Of a stretch of DNA of 64,000 bases, positions 54,357-63,801 are shown one piece after another; positions within the stretch are counted from its first letter, which is position 1; every line of letters starts with the position of its first letter. The stretch covers positions 992,001-1,056,000 of the forward strand of contig OZ242188.1 of assembly GCA_965205785.1 (NCBI GenBank), written 5' to 3'. Origin of the DNA: BJGV01 sp965205785 (GTDB lineage: Bacteria; Pseudomonadota; Gammaproteobacteria; Burkholderiales; Nitrosomonadaceae). The notes under the pieces were generated by a model. The model was given only the letters and a program-made list of their open reading frames with translations. It did no database searches and was not told where the DNA came from. The position numbers were made by a program, and so were the translations under genes.

Positions 54357-55154
54357 TTAGCCTAAAAAATTACTTGCTACTTCGTCATGTTCCATATTAG
54401 CTTGTTCACTAAATAGTTCTTGGGCTTTTGTCAGATCTGAAGCATAGTCAATTTCGCACCAACGATGTCCAGATACTGCACAAACATTAACCAAATGTTT
54501 GCCGGCTAGTGCATCTATAATAGTTAGGTACCAGGATTTTAGTTCAGTGGGATATCGAAGCGCTTCCTCAACCGCGTCACGGAATAAAAATGGTCCATTC
54601 GAACGAAAATAAATAAGGCCAATTGATTCCGCATCAATTTGATTTTCAGATAAGGTTTTATTGACATGTTTTACCAGTCCATTCTCATCTAACTGTACTT
54701 TCATATCGTCTGCATCATAAGTTTTTTTATAATCTATACTAAGCGTTATAGGCGCAGGCTTTGATTCCAGTACTTGCATTAACAAGGGTACATCGAGAAC
54801 AGTATCACCATTCAATAATAGAAAATCACAATCCATAACAGAACGTGCTATCCAACAACTTGCCAGATTATCTGCAACCTCAAAAAAAGGGTTAAAAAGT
54901 GTTCCAATTTGTTTGTGGTCTGGATAGCGTCGTTGCAGTAGCGCTTCAACCAGTCCTGTCTGAAAACCTGTTACTACACTTATTTCTTCGATTCCAGCTG
55001 CAAGTAGTGCGTCAATCTGCCATTCAATAATTGTTTTGCCAGAAATTGGTAGCAGACATTTTGGAGAGTTCTCAGTCAACGGAAGTAATCTCCTGCCTTG
55101 ACCGGCACTCAAAATAACAGCTTTAGTGGAAGTTTCAGTTATTTTATTCATCAT
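54357..55154 (-). CDS. Sugar/choline-phosphate nucleotidyltransferase (LicC-like)
   Basis: 265 residues. The NTP loop AVILSAGQGRRLLPLTENSPKCLLPI and the metal Asp in LLLNGDTVLD near residue 115 mark it as a GT-A-type nucleotidyltransferase. The compact length, the FNPFFEVADNLASCW segment and HRWCEIDYASDLTKA resemble LicC phosphocholine or aminoethylphosphonate cytidylyltransferases. The product would be CDP-alcohol or NDP-sugar. Placed beside HIT and desaturase genes, it may supply CDP-head groups for the lipid module at 37-45 kb. Substrate not certain. Confidence 0.78.
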   Translation of the reverse strand: MMNKITETSTKAVILSAGQGRRLLPLTENSPKCLLPISGKTIIEWQIDALLAAGIEEISVVTGFQTGLVEALLQRRYPDHKQIGTLFNPFFEVADNLASCWIARSVMDCDFLLLNGDTVLDVPLLMQVLESKPAPITLSIDYKKTYDADDMKVQLDENGLVKHVNKTLSENQIDAESIGLIYFRSNGPFLFRDAVEEALRYPTELKSWYLTIIDALAGKHLVNVCAVSGHRWCEIDYASDLTKAQELFSEQANMEHDEVASNFLG

Positions 55155-55313
55155 ATTTACTGGAGCCTAGATAGTGCCGTGAATTTTACTTGAGTATCGT
55201 TTGAAAGAATATAGATTGCAAATATGTTCATCTAAATTTTTATTAGCATATCCGACAAGATTGTTTTTCTTATAAGAGTACCTATATATAATTATAGTTA
55301 GACCTTGGTTGGT

Positions 55314-58016
55314 TTAATAATAAACAGTCTTATTTCCAAGATAACCTAGTGCAACACGGTAGTACACTCCTCGCAGTTCTTTATTGTTTCGTTTAATAGA
55401 TTTGTATAGTATCGGGCCAGGCTGCTCAAAGATCTGATCAAGATCGTTTCCAAGCCGGTCATGCTCAAGTCGCTTACGTTTCATGCTTACCATAATGATT
55501 GGCCTGGTTGAAGGTAATTGTGGTTGTGATGGAGACCAGAACTGGAACATAGCTCCGCTGTCACCAAACATATTTCGAGAACGAATGTCCATACTGTTCT
55601 TACTTTGATTATAGAATAGCAAGGAGCTTGCAACTGACCATTTGCTCATACCGACAACAATAGGGTCTTGCCCCGTCTGCTGTCTTACATCATTTGCTAT
55701 TTGTTCAACTTCCATTGTTGTTTCACGCCAAAAATAATGTTTCATTACTGCAGACGGATATGGGATACCCGGTATTCCAAGTACTACATAGTGTAGTACG
55801 AATGCATAGCAGAAAATTGTTACAAGTATCGTTGGTTTCCATAAAGACCGTAAACGGTGTGCAATATTTTGCAGATTATCTGTATTACCCATCATCCACG
55901 CTATTGTCGGTAATATGGCAAGCCACAACGGAGTTGTCCAATGAAACCGTGGTGTATTAAAAATACTAACAATGATAAATATTGCCAAAGGAACACCAGT
56001 GAATATCCGTACAAACAAATATTGTCTACTTGCCTCCTGGTTGCTATAACTATTTTTTAAAAATAATGCCAATGCTGCAGCAATCAGGCCCACAGGAGTC
56101 AGTAGTACTAGAATGTGCATAGGAAGATACTGAATTGAAAATTGTGGGTCTACACCTTGTCCTATCTCCCATCCTACTACTCGTCTTGATTGAAATAGAA
56201 ATGATGCCCAATCATTCTCACTATTCCAAATAATAACAGGTGAAAATAACAGTAGTGCAAGTATTGCTGCAAGATATGGATGCGGACGGAATAGCCAGCG
56301 GCGTGCAACAGGATCAAGGAACATAAATAATAATGCTGCAAGACCCAGGAGTCCAAGTGTATATTTGGACAGAATGCCCAAACCAAATGCGATGCCCATA
56401 CCAATCCATGCTGAACTACGTCCTGCAATCAGAGCCCTTTCCATATAGTAGAGTGTAGCTGCCCAAGCTGCTAATAATGGTGCATCTGGGGTCATCATCA
56501 TACCGTGAACAAATCCTATAGGAAGAATAGCCAGCAATAACATTGCACGCATACTGGTTGATTTGTCGTAAATATTAAGTGTTAGTGCATATAGGTACCC
56601 CATTGTTACTAGTCCGCAGATAAATGCGAAAATACGTACTCCAAACTCATTGTCACCAAATAGTGCCGTACCCAGCCATATCAACCAACCGGTCAATGGC
56701 GGGTGATCAACATAACTTAAATCCATGTGTTGAGCATAATTCCAATAGTATGCTTCATCCGGAATTAGCTGTGCTTGTCCAAGGTAGATCAAGCGTAATA
56801 CTAGGATAAATACTACAACTCCGACTGAAGCAATTCGCCAGCGCATATCCAACGATGGCTGATTATTTGTTATAGGGAATACATAGAAGGCAGAACCCAG
56901 ATAATTAACAACTGCTGTTGCAGCAATTGCCGGAAAAATTGCCAGTCCGGCCGGCAAGTGCCAGCCATAGACTAGCAGGGCTAGAACACCACCACGCAAC
57001 AATAATGCAAACATACCGATCATCAAAAAACGAGAAAATTGATCCCATCTTAAGGAACCTGTATGGTGTTCTCGGAATGACCATTTAGAATTGAGTGCAT
57101 AATTCACTGTTGCCGCAGCAAAGAAACTCACAATATGTGCTTGTGCAAGTCCAGCCTCATAAACTACTAGAATTTGAAACAATAATGTATCAACTATTAC
57201 GCCACATAGCCCAACTAATGCAAATTTACTAGCTGTACTGACAGAGACTGTACCTCCTGCCAAGGTTATCAATCGTTGTAAGTAAGTCCATTGATGGGAA
57301 AATGACAGTTTTGAAGTTCCTCGTGTGCGATCACGGAAACAGATGGGCACTTCAACTGCTCTTATTTTCCCCTGACCGGCTACCAGTAATTCGAGTAGGA
57401 TTTTGTATCCACGGGCATGTTCTGCAATCGTTGCAATTAAATCCTTGCGAACCGCAAAAAATCCAGAGGTAGCATCGTTAACATCACAAATGGGGCGTGC
57501 GAGCCAGCCACCAATACGTGATAGCCACTGTCGGTGTAGTGGCCAACCCTCTGTACCACCTCCTGACACATAACGACTACCAACAGCGATATCGTGACTA
57601 CCAGTTAGCACTGGTTCTACTACAGCAGTTAGTCGATCTGTTGGATGGCTTAGATCTGCATCCATTACTACGATGACATTACTGTGGGCTATTGCAACAC
57701 CGGCTAAAATTGATGCTGTTAGATCAGGTTTTTCATGGCGTTCTACGAGCCTCACATTTGCTTTTTTCCCCCAGGCACGTACTTTGTCTGGTGTGCCGTC
57801 ATTTGAGCCATCATCAGCAAAAATGACTTCAAAATGGTTAGGTGGCAGATCAAGTGCAAAGAGACTGGTTAATAGTGGGTCAATATTATCTGCTTCGTTG
57901 AGAGTAGGAACTATTACAGAAAATTGTGTCGTTGTATTTGTAGTTCCACTAAGCTCATTGTGTGACGTTAACGAGGAAGCTAAAGACGGAGAATCACTGA
58001 TATTTATATCTGGCAA
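55314..58016 (-). CDS. Fusion: DPM1-type GT2 + GtrA + GT39/ArnT-like glycosyltransferase
   Basis: 900 residues in three parts. Residues 30-265 are a polyprenyl-phosphate-mannose synthase-type GT2 (FSVIVPTLNEADNID, FADDGSNDG, DADLSHP). Residues about 265-385 are a four-TM GtrA unit. Residues 390-830 are a PMT/ArnT-like integral glycosyltransferase (PDEAYYWNYAQ, SYVDHPPLTGWLIW). One polypeptide could thus load a sugar on a lipid, flip it, and transfer it in the periplasm. No frameshift was seen; the domains are in one open frame. It has its own 340-nt upstream gap. Sugar and acceptor unknown. Confidence 0.87.
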   Translation of the reverse strand: MPDINISDSPSLASSLTSHNELSGTTNTTTQFSVIVPTLNEADNIDPLLTSLFALDLPPNHFEVIFADDGSNDGTPDKVRAWGKKANVRLVERHEKPDLTASILAGVAIAHSNVIVVMDADLSHPTDRLTAVVEPVLTGSHDIAVGSRYVSGGGTEGWPLHRQWLSRIGGWLARPICDVNDATSGFFAVRKDLIATIAEHARGYKILLELLVAGQGKIRAVEVPICFRDRTRGTSKLSFSHQWTYLQRLITLAGGTVSVSTASKFALVGLCGVIVDTLLFQILVVYEAGLAQAHIVSFFAAATVNYALNSKWSFREHHTGSLRWDQFSRFLMIGMFALLLRGGVLALLVYGWHLPAGLAIFPAIAATAVVNYLGSAFYVFPITNNQPSLDMRWRIASVGVVVFILVLRLIYLGQAQLIPDEAYYWNYAQHMDLSYVDHPPLTGWLIWLGTALFGDNEFGVRIFAFICGLVTMGYLYALTLNIYDKSTSMRAMLLLAILPIGFVHGMMMTPDAPLLAAWAATLYYMERALIAGRSSAWIGMGIAFGLGILSKYTLGLLGLAALLFMFLDPVARRWLFRPHPYLAAILALLLFSPVIIWNSENDWASFLFQSRRVVGWEIGQGVDPQFSIQYLPMHILVLLTPVGLIAAALALFLKNSYSNQEASRQYLFVRIFTGVPLAIFIIVSIFNTPRFHWTTPLWLAILPTIAWMMGNTDNLQNIAHRLRSLWKPTILVTIFCYAFVLHYVVLGIPGIPYPSAVMKHYFWRETTMEVEQIANDVRQQTGQDPIVVGMSKWSVASSLLFYNQSKNSMDIRSRNMFGDSGAMFQFWSPSQPQLPSTRPIIMVSMKRKRLEHDRLGNDLDQIFEQPGPILYKSIKRNNKELRGVYYRVALGYLGNKTVYY

Positions 58017-58359
58017 TTTGAGTGGACAAACTATAGTTATTGTTTCTCTATAACAAGGTTAAGTGTATGGAACTCTGTAAATATCTTAATACTTAGAGAT
58101 TGTCAGATTATAATTCTTATACATGTTATTTTACCATTAAACTTGTGAGAAGAAATTGAACGATACTTTTTAAGGTAAAGCATCTTTTAATCTCACAGAA
58201 TGGTTGTACTATTAAATCAAACTTAGAATCTAAATAAATTAGATTGTTTCATGATCCTGATTTTAGCTATTTGGCCATTATGTTCGGGGTATAGAGAATG
58301 AGCTGTATATTTTTTAATCCCCTATAATGAAGGTGTAGATAAGAGGCTAGATTTTTTGG
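58017..58359. other. Intergenic region, no gene seen
   Basis: 343 nt between the three-domain transferase (start 58016, minus) and the end of rfbC. AT-rich, no good open frame. It should carry the promoter for the transferase close to 58017-58100; no clear terminator for the rfb operon is visible. Confidence 0.5.
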
Positions 58360-58905
58360 CTATGGGAAAAGTTCTGCCTGCTCAAGTGGCAAAGAGGTTT
58401 TATCTTTGGCTGAAAGTTGTGGTTCTTCATCAAGAGGCCAATTGATACCAATGGCAGGGTCATTCCATAAGATACTACGCTCGAATTCAGGAGAGTAAAA
58501 GTCTGTAGTCTTATAGAGGAAATCAGCGCGGTCACTAAGAACAAGAAAACCATGAGCAAAGCCTATTGGAGCCCATAGTTGACGGCAGTTATTTTCCGTT
58601 AGTTCAACACCCACCCATTTGCCAAATGTTGGAGAAGTCTTTCGTATGTCTACTGCAACATCAAAAACTGCGCCACGTACTACACGGACTAACTTTCCTT
58701 GGGGATTTTTAATTTGATAGTGAAGACCTCGCAGTACACCTTTAACCGAGTGACTGTGATTGTCTTGTACAAAACTTACATTAAGTCCCGTATCTTGATT
58801 GAATACTTTTTCATTAAAGCTTTCAAAGAAGAAACCTCGATTGTCACTGATAATGTTAGGTTCAATAATGAGAATTTCAGGGATGGAGGTAGGAATTACT
58901 TTCAT
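58360..58905 (-). CDS. rfbC: dTDP-4-dehydrorhamnose 3,5-epimerase
   Basis: Epimerises dTDP-4-keto-6-deoxyglucose at C3 and C5. 181 residues, cupin fold. Catalytic His in VLRGLHYQIKNPQGKLVR and the segment WVGVELTENN.RQLWAPIGFAHGFLVLS follow the family. ATGA overlap with rfbA stop at 58902-58905. Last gene of rfbBDAC. Confidence 0.96.
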   Translation of the reverse strand: MKVIPTSIPEILIIEPNIISDNRGFFFESFNEKVFNQDTGLNVSFVQDNHSHSVKGVLRGLHYQIKNPQGKLVRVVRGAVFDVAVDIRKTSPTFGKWVGVELTENNCRQLWAPIGFAHGFLVLSDRADFLYKTTDFYSPEFERSILWNDPAIGINWPLDEEPQLSAKDKTSLPLEQAELFP

Positions 58906-59789
58906 TTAACTACTGGTTCTTTCAGTATGCGCATTAAGTATTGACCATAACTATTCCTAGCCAGAGGTCTAGCTAGCTTTTCAAGTTGCTCGGCGTTAAT
59001 AAGACCCTTACGATAAGCGATCTCTTCCGGGCAAGCAATTTTGAGACCCTGACGGTGTTCAATAGTCTCGATAAAGTTGCTTGCCTCTATCAAACTCTCA
59101 TGAGTGCCGGTATCTAACCAAGCATACCCACGTCCCATGATCTGGACGTTGAGTTGATCACGCTCTAGATAGATTCGGTTAGCATCAGTTATTTCTAGTT
59201 CACCTCGGGTGGAAGGTTTTAGATCTGTAACGATATCAATAATCTGATTGTCATAGAAGTACAGACCTGTGACAGCGTAGTTACTTTTTGGCTGAGAAGG
59301 TTTTTCTTCTAGTGAGGTTGCGCGGCCTTTAGAGTTAAAGGTGACTACACCATATGAATCAGGATTTTTAACATGATAAGCAAATACGGTTGCACCTTTT
59401 TCCTCTAACATGGCATATTCAAGCTGTGTTTGAAAATCATGGCCATAGAAAATGTTATCTCCCAGAATTAGAACACTGGGATTCTGAGAAATAAAATTCT
59501 TACCAATTATAAAGGCTTGAGCTAGTCCATCAGGATTTGGCTGCTCTGCATATTGCAGGTTAAGGCCCCAGTCTTCACCATCCCCTAAAAGCTGTTCAAA
59601 TCGTTGAATATCTTGAGGTGTAGAAATAATAAGAATATCACGGACATCCGATAGCATGAGTGTGCTTAAAGGATAGTAAATCATAGGTTTATCGTAAATA
59701 GGGAGCAGTTGTTTAGAAACTGCTTTAGTTACGGGATAAAGTCTTGTGCCAGAACCGCCGGCTAGAATGATGCCTTTACGTTGGGTCAT
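58902..59789 (-). CDS. rfbA: Glucose-1-phosphate thymidylyltransferase
   Basis: Makes dTDP-glucose from dTTP and glucose-1-phosphate. 295 residues. KGIILAGGSGTRLYPVTK, LPIYDKPMIYYPLS, GDNIFYGHDF and EEKPSQPKSNYAVTGLYFYD are diagnostic. I use ATG 59789 (MTQRKGI) over the TTG at 59801. It overlaps the end of rfbD by 14 nt. Confidence 0.97.
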   Translation of the reverse strand: MTQRKGIILAGGSGTRLYPVTKAVSKQLLPIYDKPMIYYPLSTLMLSDVRDILIISTPQDIQRFEQLLGDGEDWGLNLQYAEQPNPDGLAQAFIIGKNFISQNPSVLILGDNIFYGHDFQTQLEYAMLEEKGATVFAYHVKNPDSYGVVTFNSKGRATSLEEKPSQPKSNYAVTGLYFYDNQIIDIVTDLKPSTRGELEITDANRIYLERDQLNVQIMGRGYAWLDTGTHESLIEASNFIETIEHRQGLKIACPEEIAYRKGLINAEQLEKLARPLARNSYGQYLMRILKEPVVK

Positions 59790-60687
59790 AATTATTGTCA
59801 AGAATTTCGGTAAGCATACGTGTTACGCCAGTTTGCCATAATGGCAAGTTTAAATTGAAAGTTTCTTCTATTTTTTTTGTATCCAAGCGTGAATTTCCAG
59901 GCCGCCTTGCGGTTTGAGAAAATGTGCCAGTTGATACAGGTTGAATATTCTTCGCCTGAACCTTAAGGTTGATACCAGTTTGGCGTATTTTATCAAGTAC
60001 AAAACTGGCATAGCCATACCATGAAGTTTCTCCTTTAGCAGTCAGATGATATAAGCTTGATACCTGAGGTTGTCTTAAAGCTATACAGATCGAATGGGCG
60101 GTAACGTCTGCTAATAACTCAGCACCTGTAGGAGCGCCAATCTGATCATCAATAACAGAAAGATGGTCCTGATTCTTTGCAAGACGAATCATAGTTTTAA
60201 TAAAATTCTCACCGCGTGCAGAATAAACCCAACTTGTACGAAATATAAGGTGCTTACAGCCAGAATTTATAACAGCTTTTTCTCCTTCTAGTTTTGTTGA
60301 ACCGTAAACATTCAAAGGCATTGTAGGATCTGTTTCCTTCCAGGGTTTAACTCCATTCCCATCAAACACATAGTCAGTAGAATAATGAATCAACCAAGCA
60401 CCTAATTTACGTGATTCCTGAGCAAGTATTTCTGGGGCCTGAGCGTTAATAGTGTAAGCTAGTGCTGATTCACTTTCAGCTTTGTCGACTGATGTGTATG
60501 CTGCAGCATTGACTATTACATCCGGAGAGACTGAGTGAATCGTTTGAACGATGCTATCTGGCTGAGTGAAGTCACCACATAATTTCTGGTCATCAGCATC
60601 CAAGGCAACTAATTCACCCATAAAAGCAAGACTCCGTTGTAATTCCCATCCTACTTGGCCACCTTTTCCAAATAGCAAAATTTTCAC
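59776..60687 (-). CDS. rfbD: dTDP-4-dehydrorhamnose reductase
   Basis: Final NAD(P)H reduction giving dTDP-L-rhamnose. 303 residues. Start loop ILLFGKGGQVGWELQR, STDYVFDG, and the Tyr-Lys pair in NVYGSTKLEGEKAV are standard. The start is GTG at 60687 and overlaps the rfbB stop (GTGA), so translation is coupled. Confidence 0.96.
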   Translation of the reverse strand: MKILLFGKGGQVGWELQRSLAFMGELVALDADDQKLCGDFTQPDSIVQTIHSVSPDVIVNAAAYTSVDKAESESALAYTINAQAPEILAQESRKLGAWLIHYSTDYVFDGNGVKPWKETDPTMPLNVYGSTKLEGEKAVINSGCKHLIFRTSWVYSARGENFIKTMIRLAKNQDHLSVIDDQIGAPTGAELLADVTAHSICIALRQPQVSSLYHLTAKGETSWYGYASFVLDKIRQTGINLKVQAKNIQPVSTGTFSQTARRPGNSRLDTKKIEETFNLNLPLWQTGVTRMLTEILDNNYDPT

Positions 60688-61751
60688 AGGGTTCGCCCTT
60701 TATAATTTTTATCAATCCAATCTCGGTATACACCTGATTGGATATTCTGAACCCATTCCTGGTTTTCAAGATACCATTGCACAGTTTTATTGATACCAGT
60801 TTCAAAAGTCTCAGCTGGTTCCCAGCCAAGGTCACATTTTATTTTATTTGAATTGATAGCATATCGGCGATCATGACCTGGGCGATCTGTAACAAAAGTA
60901 ATCTGCTGGTTGTAGTGTTTGCCATCAGCATGGGGAGATAGTTTATCAAGCAAAGAACAAACAGTGTGTACGATATCAATATTAGGTTTTTCGTTCCAGC
61001 CACCAATATTGTAGGTTTCACCAGGGAGACCTGATTCCAGCACCCGACGGATAGCATTGCAATGGTCTTTTACATAAAGCCAGTCACGGATTTGTTGGCC
61101 ATCTCCGTAAACAGGCAATGGTTTATCTGCTAGGGCGTTGATGATTATTAGAGGGATCAGTTTTTCAGGGAATTGATATGGGCCGTAGTTATTTGAACAA
61201 TTGGTGGTAAGAACTGGTAATCCATAGGTTTTATGGTAGGCACGTATTAAATGGTCGCTGGCAGCTTTGCTGGCTGAATAAGGGCTATTAGGCTCATAAC
61301 GATGGTCTTCATCAAAGGCTTTATCTTTACTAGAAAGTGAGCCATAGACTTCATCTGTTGAGATATGAAGAAAGCGGAATTCCTTTTTCTTATTATTTAT
61401 TAATGTGTCCCAATAAGTTCGTGCGGCCTCTAGTAACCGGAAAGTGCCTATAATATTAGTTTGTATAAACCCCTCAGGCTCATCTATAGAACGGTCTACG
61501 TGACTTTCAGCAGCAAAATTTATAATAGCGCGTGGTTTAAATCTAGCGAGTAAGTTGATGGCCAGGGTAGAGTCACAAATGTCACCTTGAATAAAGATGT
61601 GCCGTTTGTCATCTTTTAGGGAACTTAAATTTTCCAAGTTTCCTGCATAAGTTAAGTTATCAAGATTAATGATTTCTTCATCAGATTGTGTAAGCCAATC
61701 CAATACAAAATTTGCACCAATAAATCCAGCACCTCCTGTTATTAATATCAT
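60684..61751 (-). CDS. rfbB: dTDP-glucose 4,6-dehydratase
   Basis: First NAD-dependent dehydration in dTDP-rhamnose synthesis. 355 residues. ILITGGAGFIGANFVLDW, the FAAESHVDRSID segment, catalytic STDEVYGSL and the Tyr-Lys pair in YSASKAASDHLIRA are complete. Promoter-proximal gene of rfbBDAC; a 239-nt gap separates it from tRNA-Val, which runs the other way. Confidence 0.97.
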   Translation of the reverse strand: MILITGGAGFIGANFVLDWLTQSDEEIINLDNLTYAGNLENLSSLKDDKRHIFIQGDICDSTLAINLLARFKPRAIINFAAESHVDRSIDEPEGFIQTNIIGTFRLLEAARTYWDTLINNKKKEFRFLHISTDEVYGSLSSKDKAFDEDHRYEPNSPYSASKAASDHLIRAYHKTYGLPVLTTNCSNNYGPYQFPEKLIPLIIINALADKPLPVYGDGQQIRDWLYVKDHCNAIRRVLESGLPGETYNIGGWNEKPNIDIVHTVCSLLDKLSPHADGKHYNQQITFVTDRPGHDRRYAINSNKIKCDLGWEPAETFETGINKTVQWYLENQEWVQNIQSGVYRDWIDKNYKGRTL

Positions 61752-61990
61752 TTACGGTCCTTAGGCTATATTTTCTTGTTACCGTAGTATCCTTGCAGCA
61801 TTCCTTTAGCAGGTATTTTACCTTACAGTAATCAAAATAATTTTGATTAAAACTCTTACACTTTTGTTTGGTATAGCTCGCTAATTTTTTGGGAATTTAG
61901 CTCTAATGGTAGTATATTACCGCGCTTAACAACATTGGGATATTATAATTTGAGCCCTTGAGCTGATTCAGTTAGAATTCATTTTTTCTC

Positions 61991-62067
61991 AGGCGCGTAG
62001 CTCAGTTGGTTAGAGCACCACCTTGACATGGTGGGGGTCGTTGGTTCGAGTCCAATCGCGCCTACCA
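61991..62067 (+). tRNA. tRNA-Val (GAC)
   Basis: 77-nt tRNA with acceptor stem AGGCGCG/CGCGCCT, D arm TAGCTCAGTTGGTTAGAGC, anticodon loop TTGACAT (anticodon GAC), T loop TTCGAGT and encoded CCA end. It lies between the rfb operon and manC. No integrase or att repeat was seen nearby. Confidence 0.97.
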
Positions 62068-62263
62068 AATAATGAGTAATGGCTGGTTCTCAGCTATATG
62101 CATCTGGAGTTATTGTTTTTTGTGCACATATTATCCAGTTCATATAACTATAAGGTTTATGACTGTGATTTTTCGTGTGTACTAAAAGATGAATGATTGT
62201 TTGATAGTTCTGGGCCGAGTTTTTAGGTGAGTTTTAAATGGTAGTTAAGAGTTTTCAATACTA

Positions 62264-63706
62264 TTAACGTCCATAAGCATCCTCAAATCGTACAATATCA
62301 TCTTCTCCCAAATAGGAACCTGATTGTACTTCTATTATTTCAAGTAGTTCAGTGCCGGGGTTTTCTAGACGATGGCGAGTACCAAGTGGAATAAAAGTAG
62401 ATTCATTTACTGATACCATATACGTAGAATCTCCACATGTCACTTGTGCAGCACCGCTCACAACAATCCAGTGTTCAGCGCGGTGATGATGCATCTGAAG
62501 TGACAGTGAAGCACCAGGTTTAACTGCAATACGTTTAACCTGAAAACGTTCGCCAATATCTACACAGTCATACCAACCCCATGGCCGAAATATTTTGCGA
62601 TGCAACTGTCCTTCAGTGCGTTCTTCTTGCTTTAGACTATCAACAATCTTTTTTACATCCTGAGTTTTGTCCTTGTGTGCTACCAGAATAGCATCGGGTG
62701 TTTCTATTACCACCATGTCCTTTATTCCCACACAAGCTACTAGACGGCTCTCTGATATAACTAATGAATTGTGACAGCTATGCAATATTACATCCCCTTG
62801 TGGTACGTTTCCCCTATTATCTTTTGGAAGTACCTGCCACAGTGACTCCCAAGCACCAACATCAGACCAGCCTGCTGAGAGAGGAGTAACTAAACCAACT
62901 GGGAGTGAATTCGTGCCAGTTGAAATATTTTCCATAACAGCATAGTCAATTGAGTCTGCTGGACATTGCAAAAATGCTGTTTTGTCTGGACGTAGAAATT
63001 CACCGTCAATCGAATTTTTACTCCATGCAGTGTGACAGGCAGCAAGAATATCTGATCGGCAGTAGCCAATAGCTGAAAGCCATACTGAAGCACGCAACAT
63101 AAATAAGCCACTGTTCCAAAAGTAGGAGCCTGCATCCAGATAAGTCTGTGCCGTGTCAGAATCTGGTTTTTCAACAAAACGTTCAATATGAAAGACCCCA
63201 TTCTCTTTATCTGCTGCGCCAGATTGTATATAACCATAACCTGTTTCAGGTGAATCTGGGGTGATGCCAAAAGTAACTATTGCACCATCTACAGCTAGCT
63301 TTATACTTTTTTGGACCGCAGCTTGAAAAGCTGCTATGTCCATAATCATATGATCTGCTGGCATTACTAGTAGAATCGGGTCATCACCATTTTTTATTGC
63401 CGCTAATGCAGCAAGTGTTAGAGCTGGTGCTGTATTACGCCCTTCAGGTTCAAGTAGGATTGAGGCTTTCTTATCCATTACTCTTAGCTGTTCGGCTATT
63501 ACAAAACGATATTCTTCATTACAAATCACCATTGTTGGCTCAAGTTCTACGCTATTAAGCCCCTCCATTCTGCGAACGGTGGCCTGTAACAGAGAGTCAT
63601 CGCCATCTAGTAGTTGTAGAAGTTGCTTAGGGTATTGTTCACGTGAGAGCGGCCAGAGACGTGTACCGGAGCCACCACATAGAACTACAGGGATCAATGA
63701 ATGCAT
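62264..63706 (-). CDS. manC: Mannose-1-phosphate guanylyltransferase / mannose-6-phosphate isomerase (type II)
   Basis: Bifunctional enzyme supplying GDP-mannose from mannose-6-phosphate. 480 residues from ATG 63706; a TTG lies 12 nt earlier. The guanylyltransferase loop PVVLCGGSGTRLWPLSRE is at the N-terminus and FVEKPD near residue 150. A cupin-type isomerase half (about 355-480) shows FRPWGWYDCVD, VKPGASLSLQMHHHRAEHWIVVSG. Both halves appear intact. It lies 95 nt after the end of wecB on the same strand. Confidence 0.96.
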   Translation of the reverse strand: MHSLIPVVLCGGSGTRLWPLSREQYPKQLLQLLDGDDSLLQATVRRMEGLNSVELEPTMVICNEEYRFVIAEQLRVMDKKASILLEPEGRNTAPALTLAALAAIKNGDDPILLVMPADHMIMDIAAFQAAVQKSIKLAVDGAIVTFGITPDSPETGYGYIQSGAADKENGVFHIERFVEKPDSDTAQTYLDAGSYFWNSGLFMLRASVWLSAIGYCRSDILAACHTAWSKNSIDGEFLRPDKTAFLQCPADSIDYAVMENISTGTNSLPVGLVTPLSAGWSDVGAWESLWQVLPKDNRGNVPQGDVILHSCHNSLVISESRLVACVGIKDMVVIETPDAILVAHKDKTQDVKKIVDSLKQEERTEGQLHRKIFRPWGWYDCVDIGERFQVKRIAVKPGASLSLQMHHHRAEHWIVVSGAAQVTCGDSTYMVSVNESTFIPLGTRHRLENPGTELLEIIEVQSGSYLGEDDIVRFEDAYGR

Positions 63707-63801
63707 GGAGGTTTCCAATATGAGTAATACATTAATAGTTGTGTAACTAGCATCTGATCATAAATTACATTTTACATAATTTCTATGTAAAACTAATTCT
63801 A

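Noticed and set aside
61752..61990. Promoter for tRNA-Val (TTAACA and TATAAT near 61925-61950)
   Set aside because: Spacing between the two boxes is about 12 nt, too short for a confident sigma-70 call.
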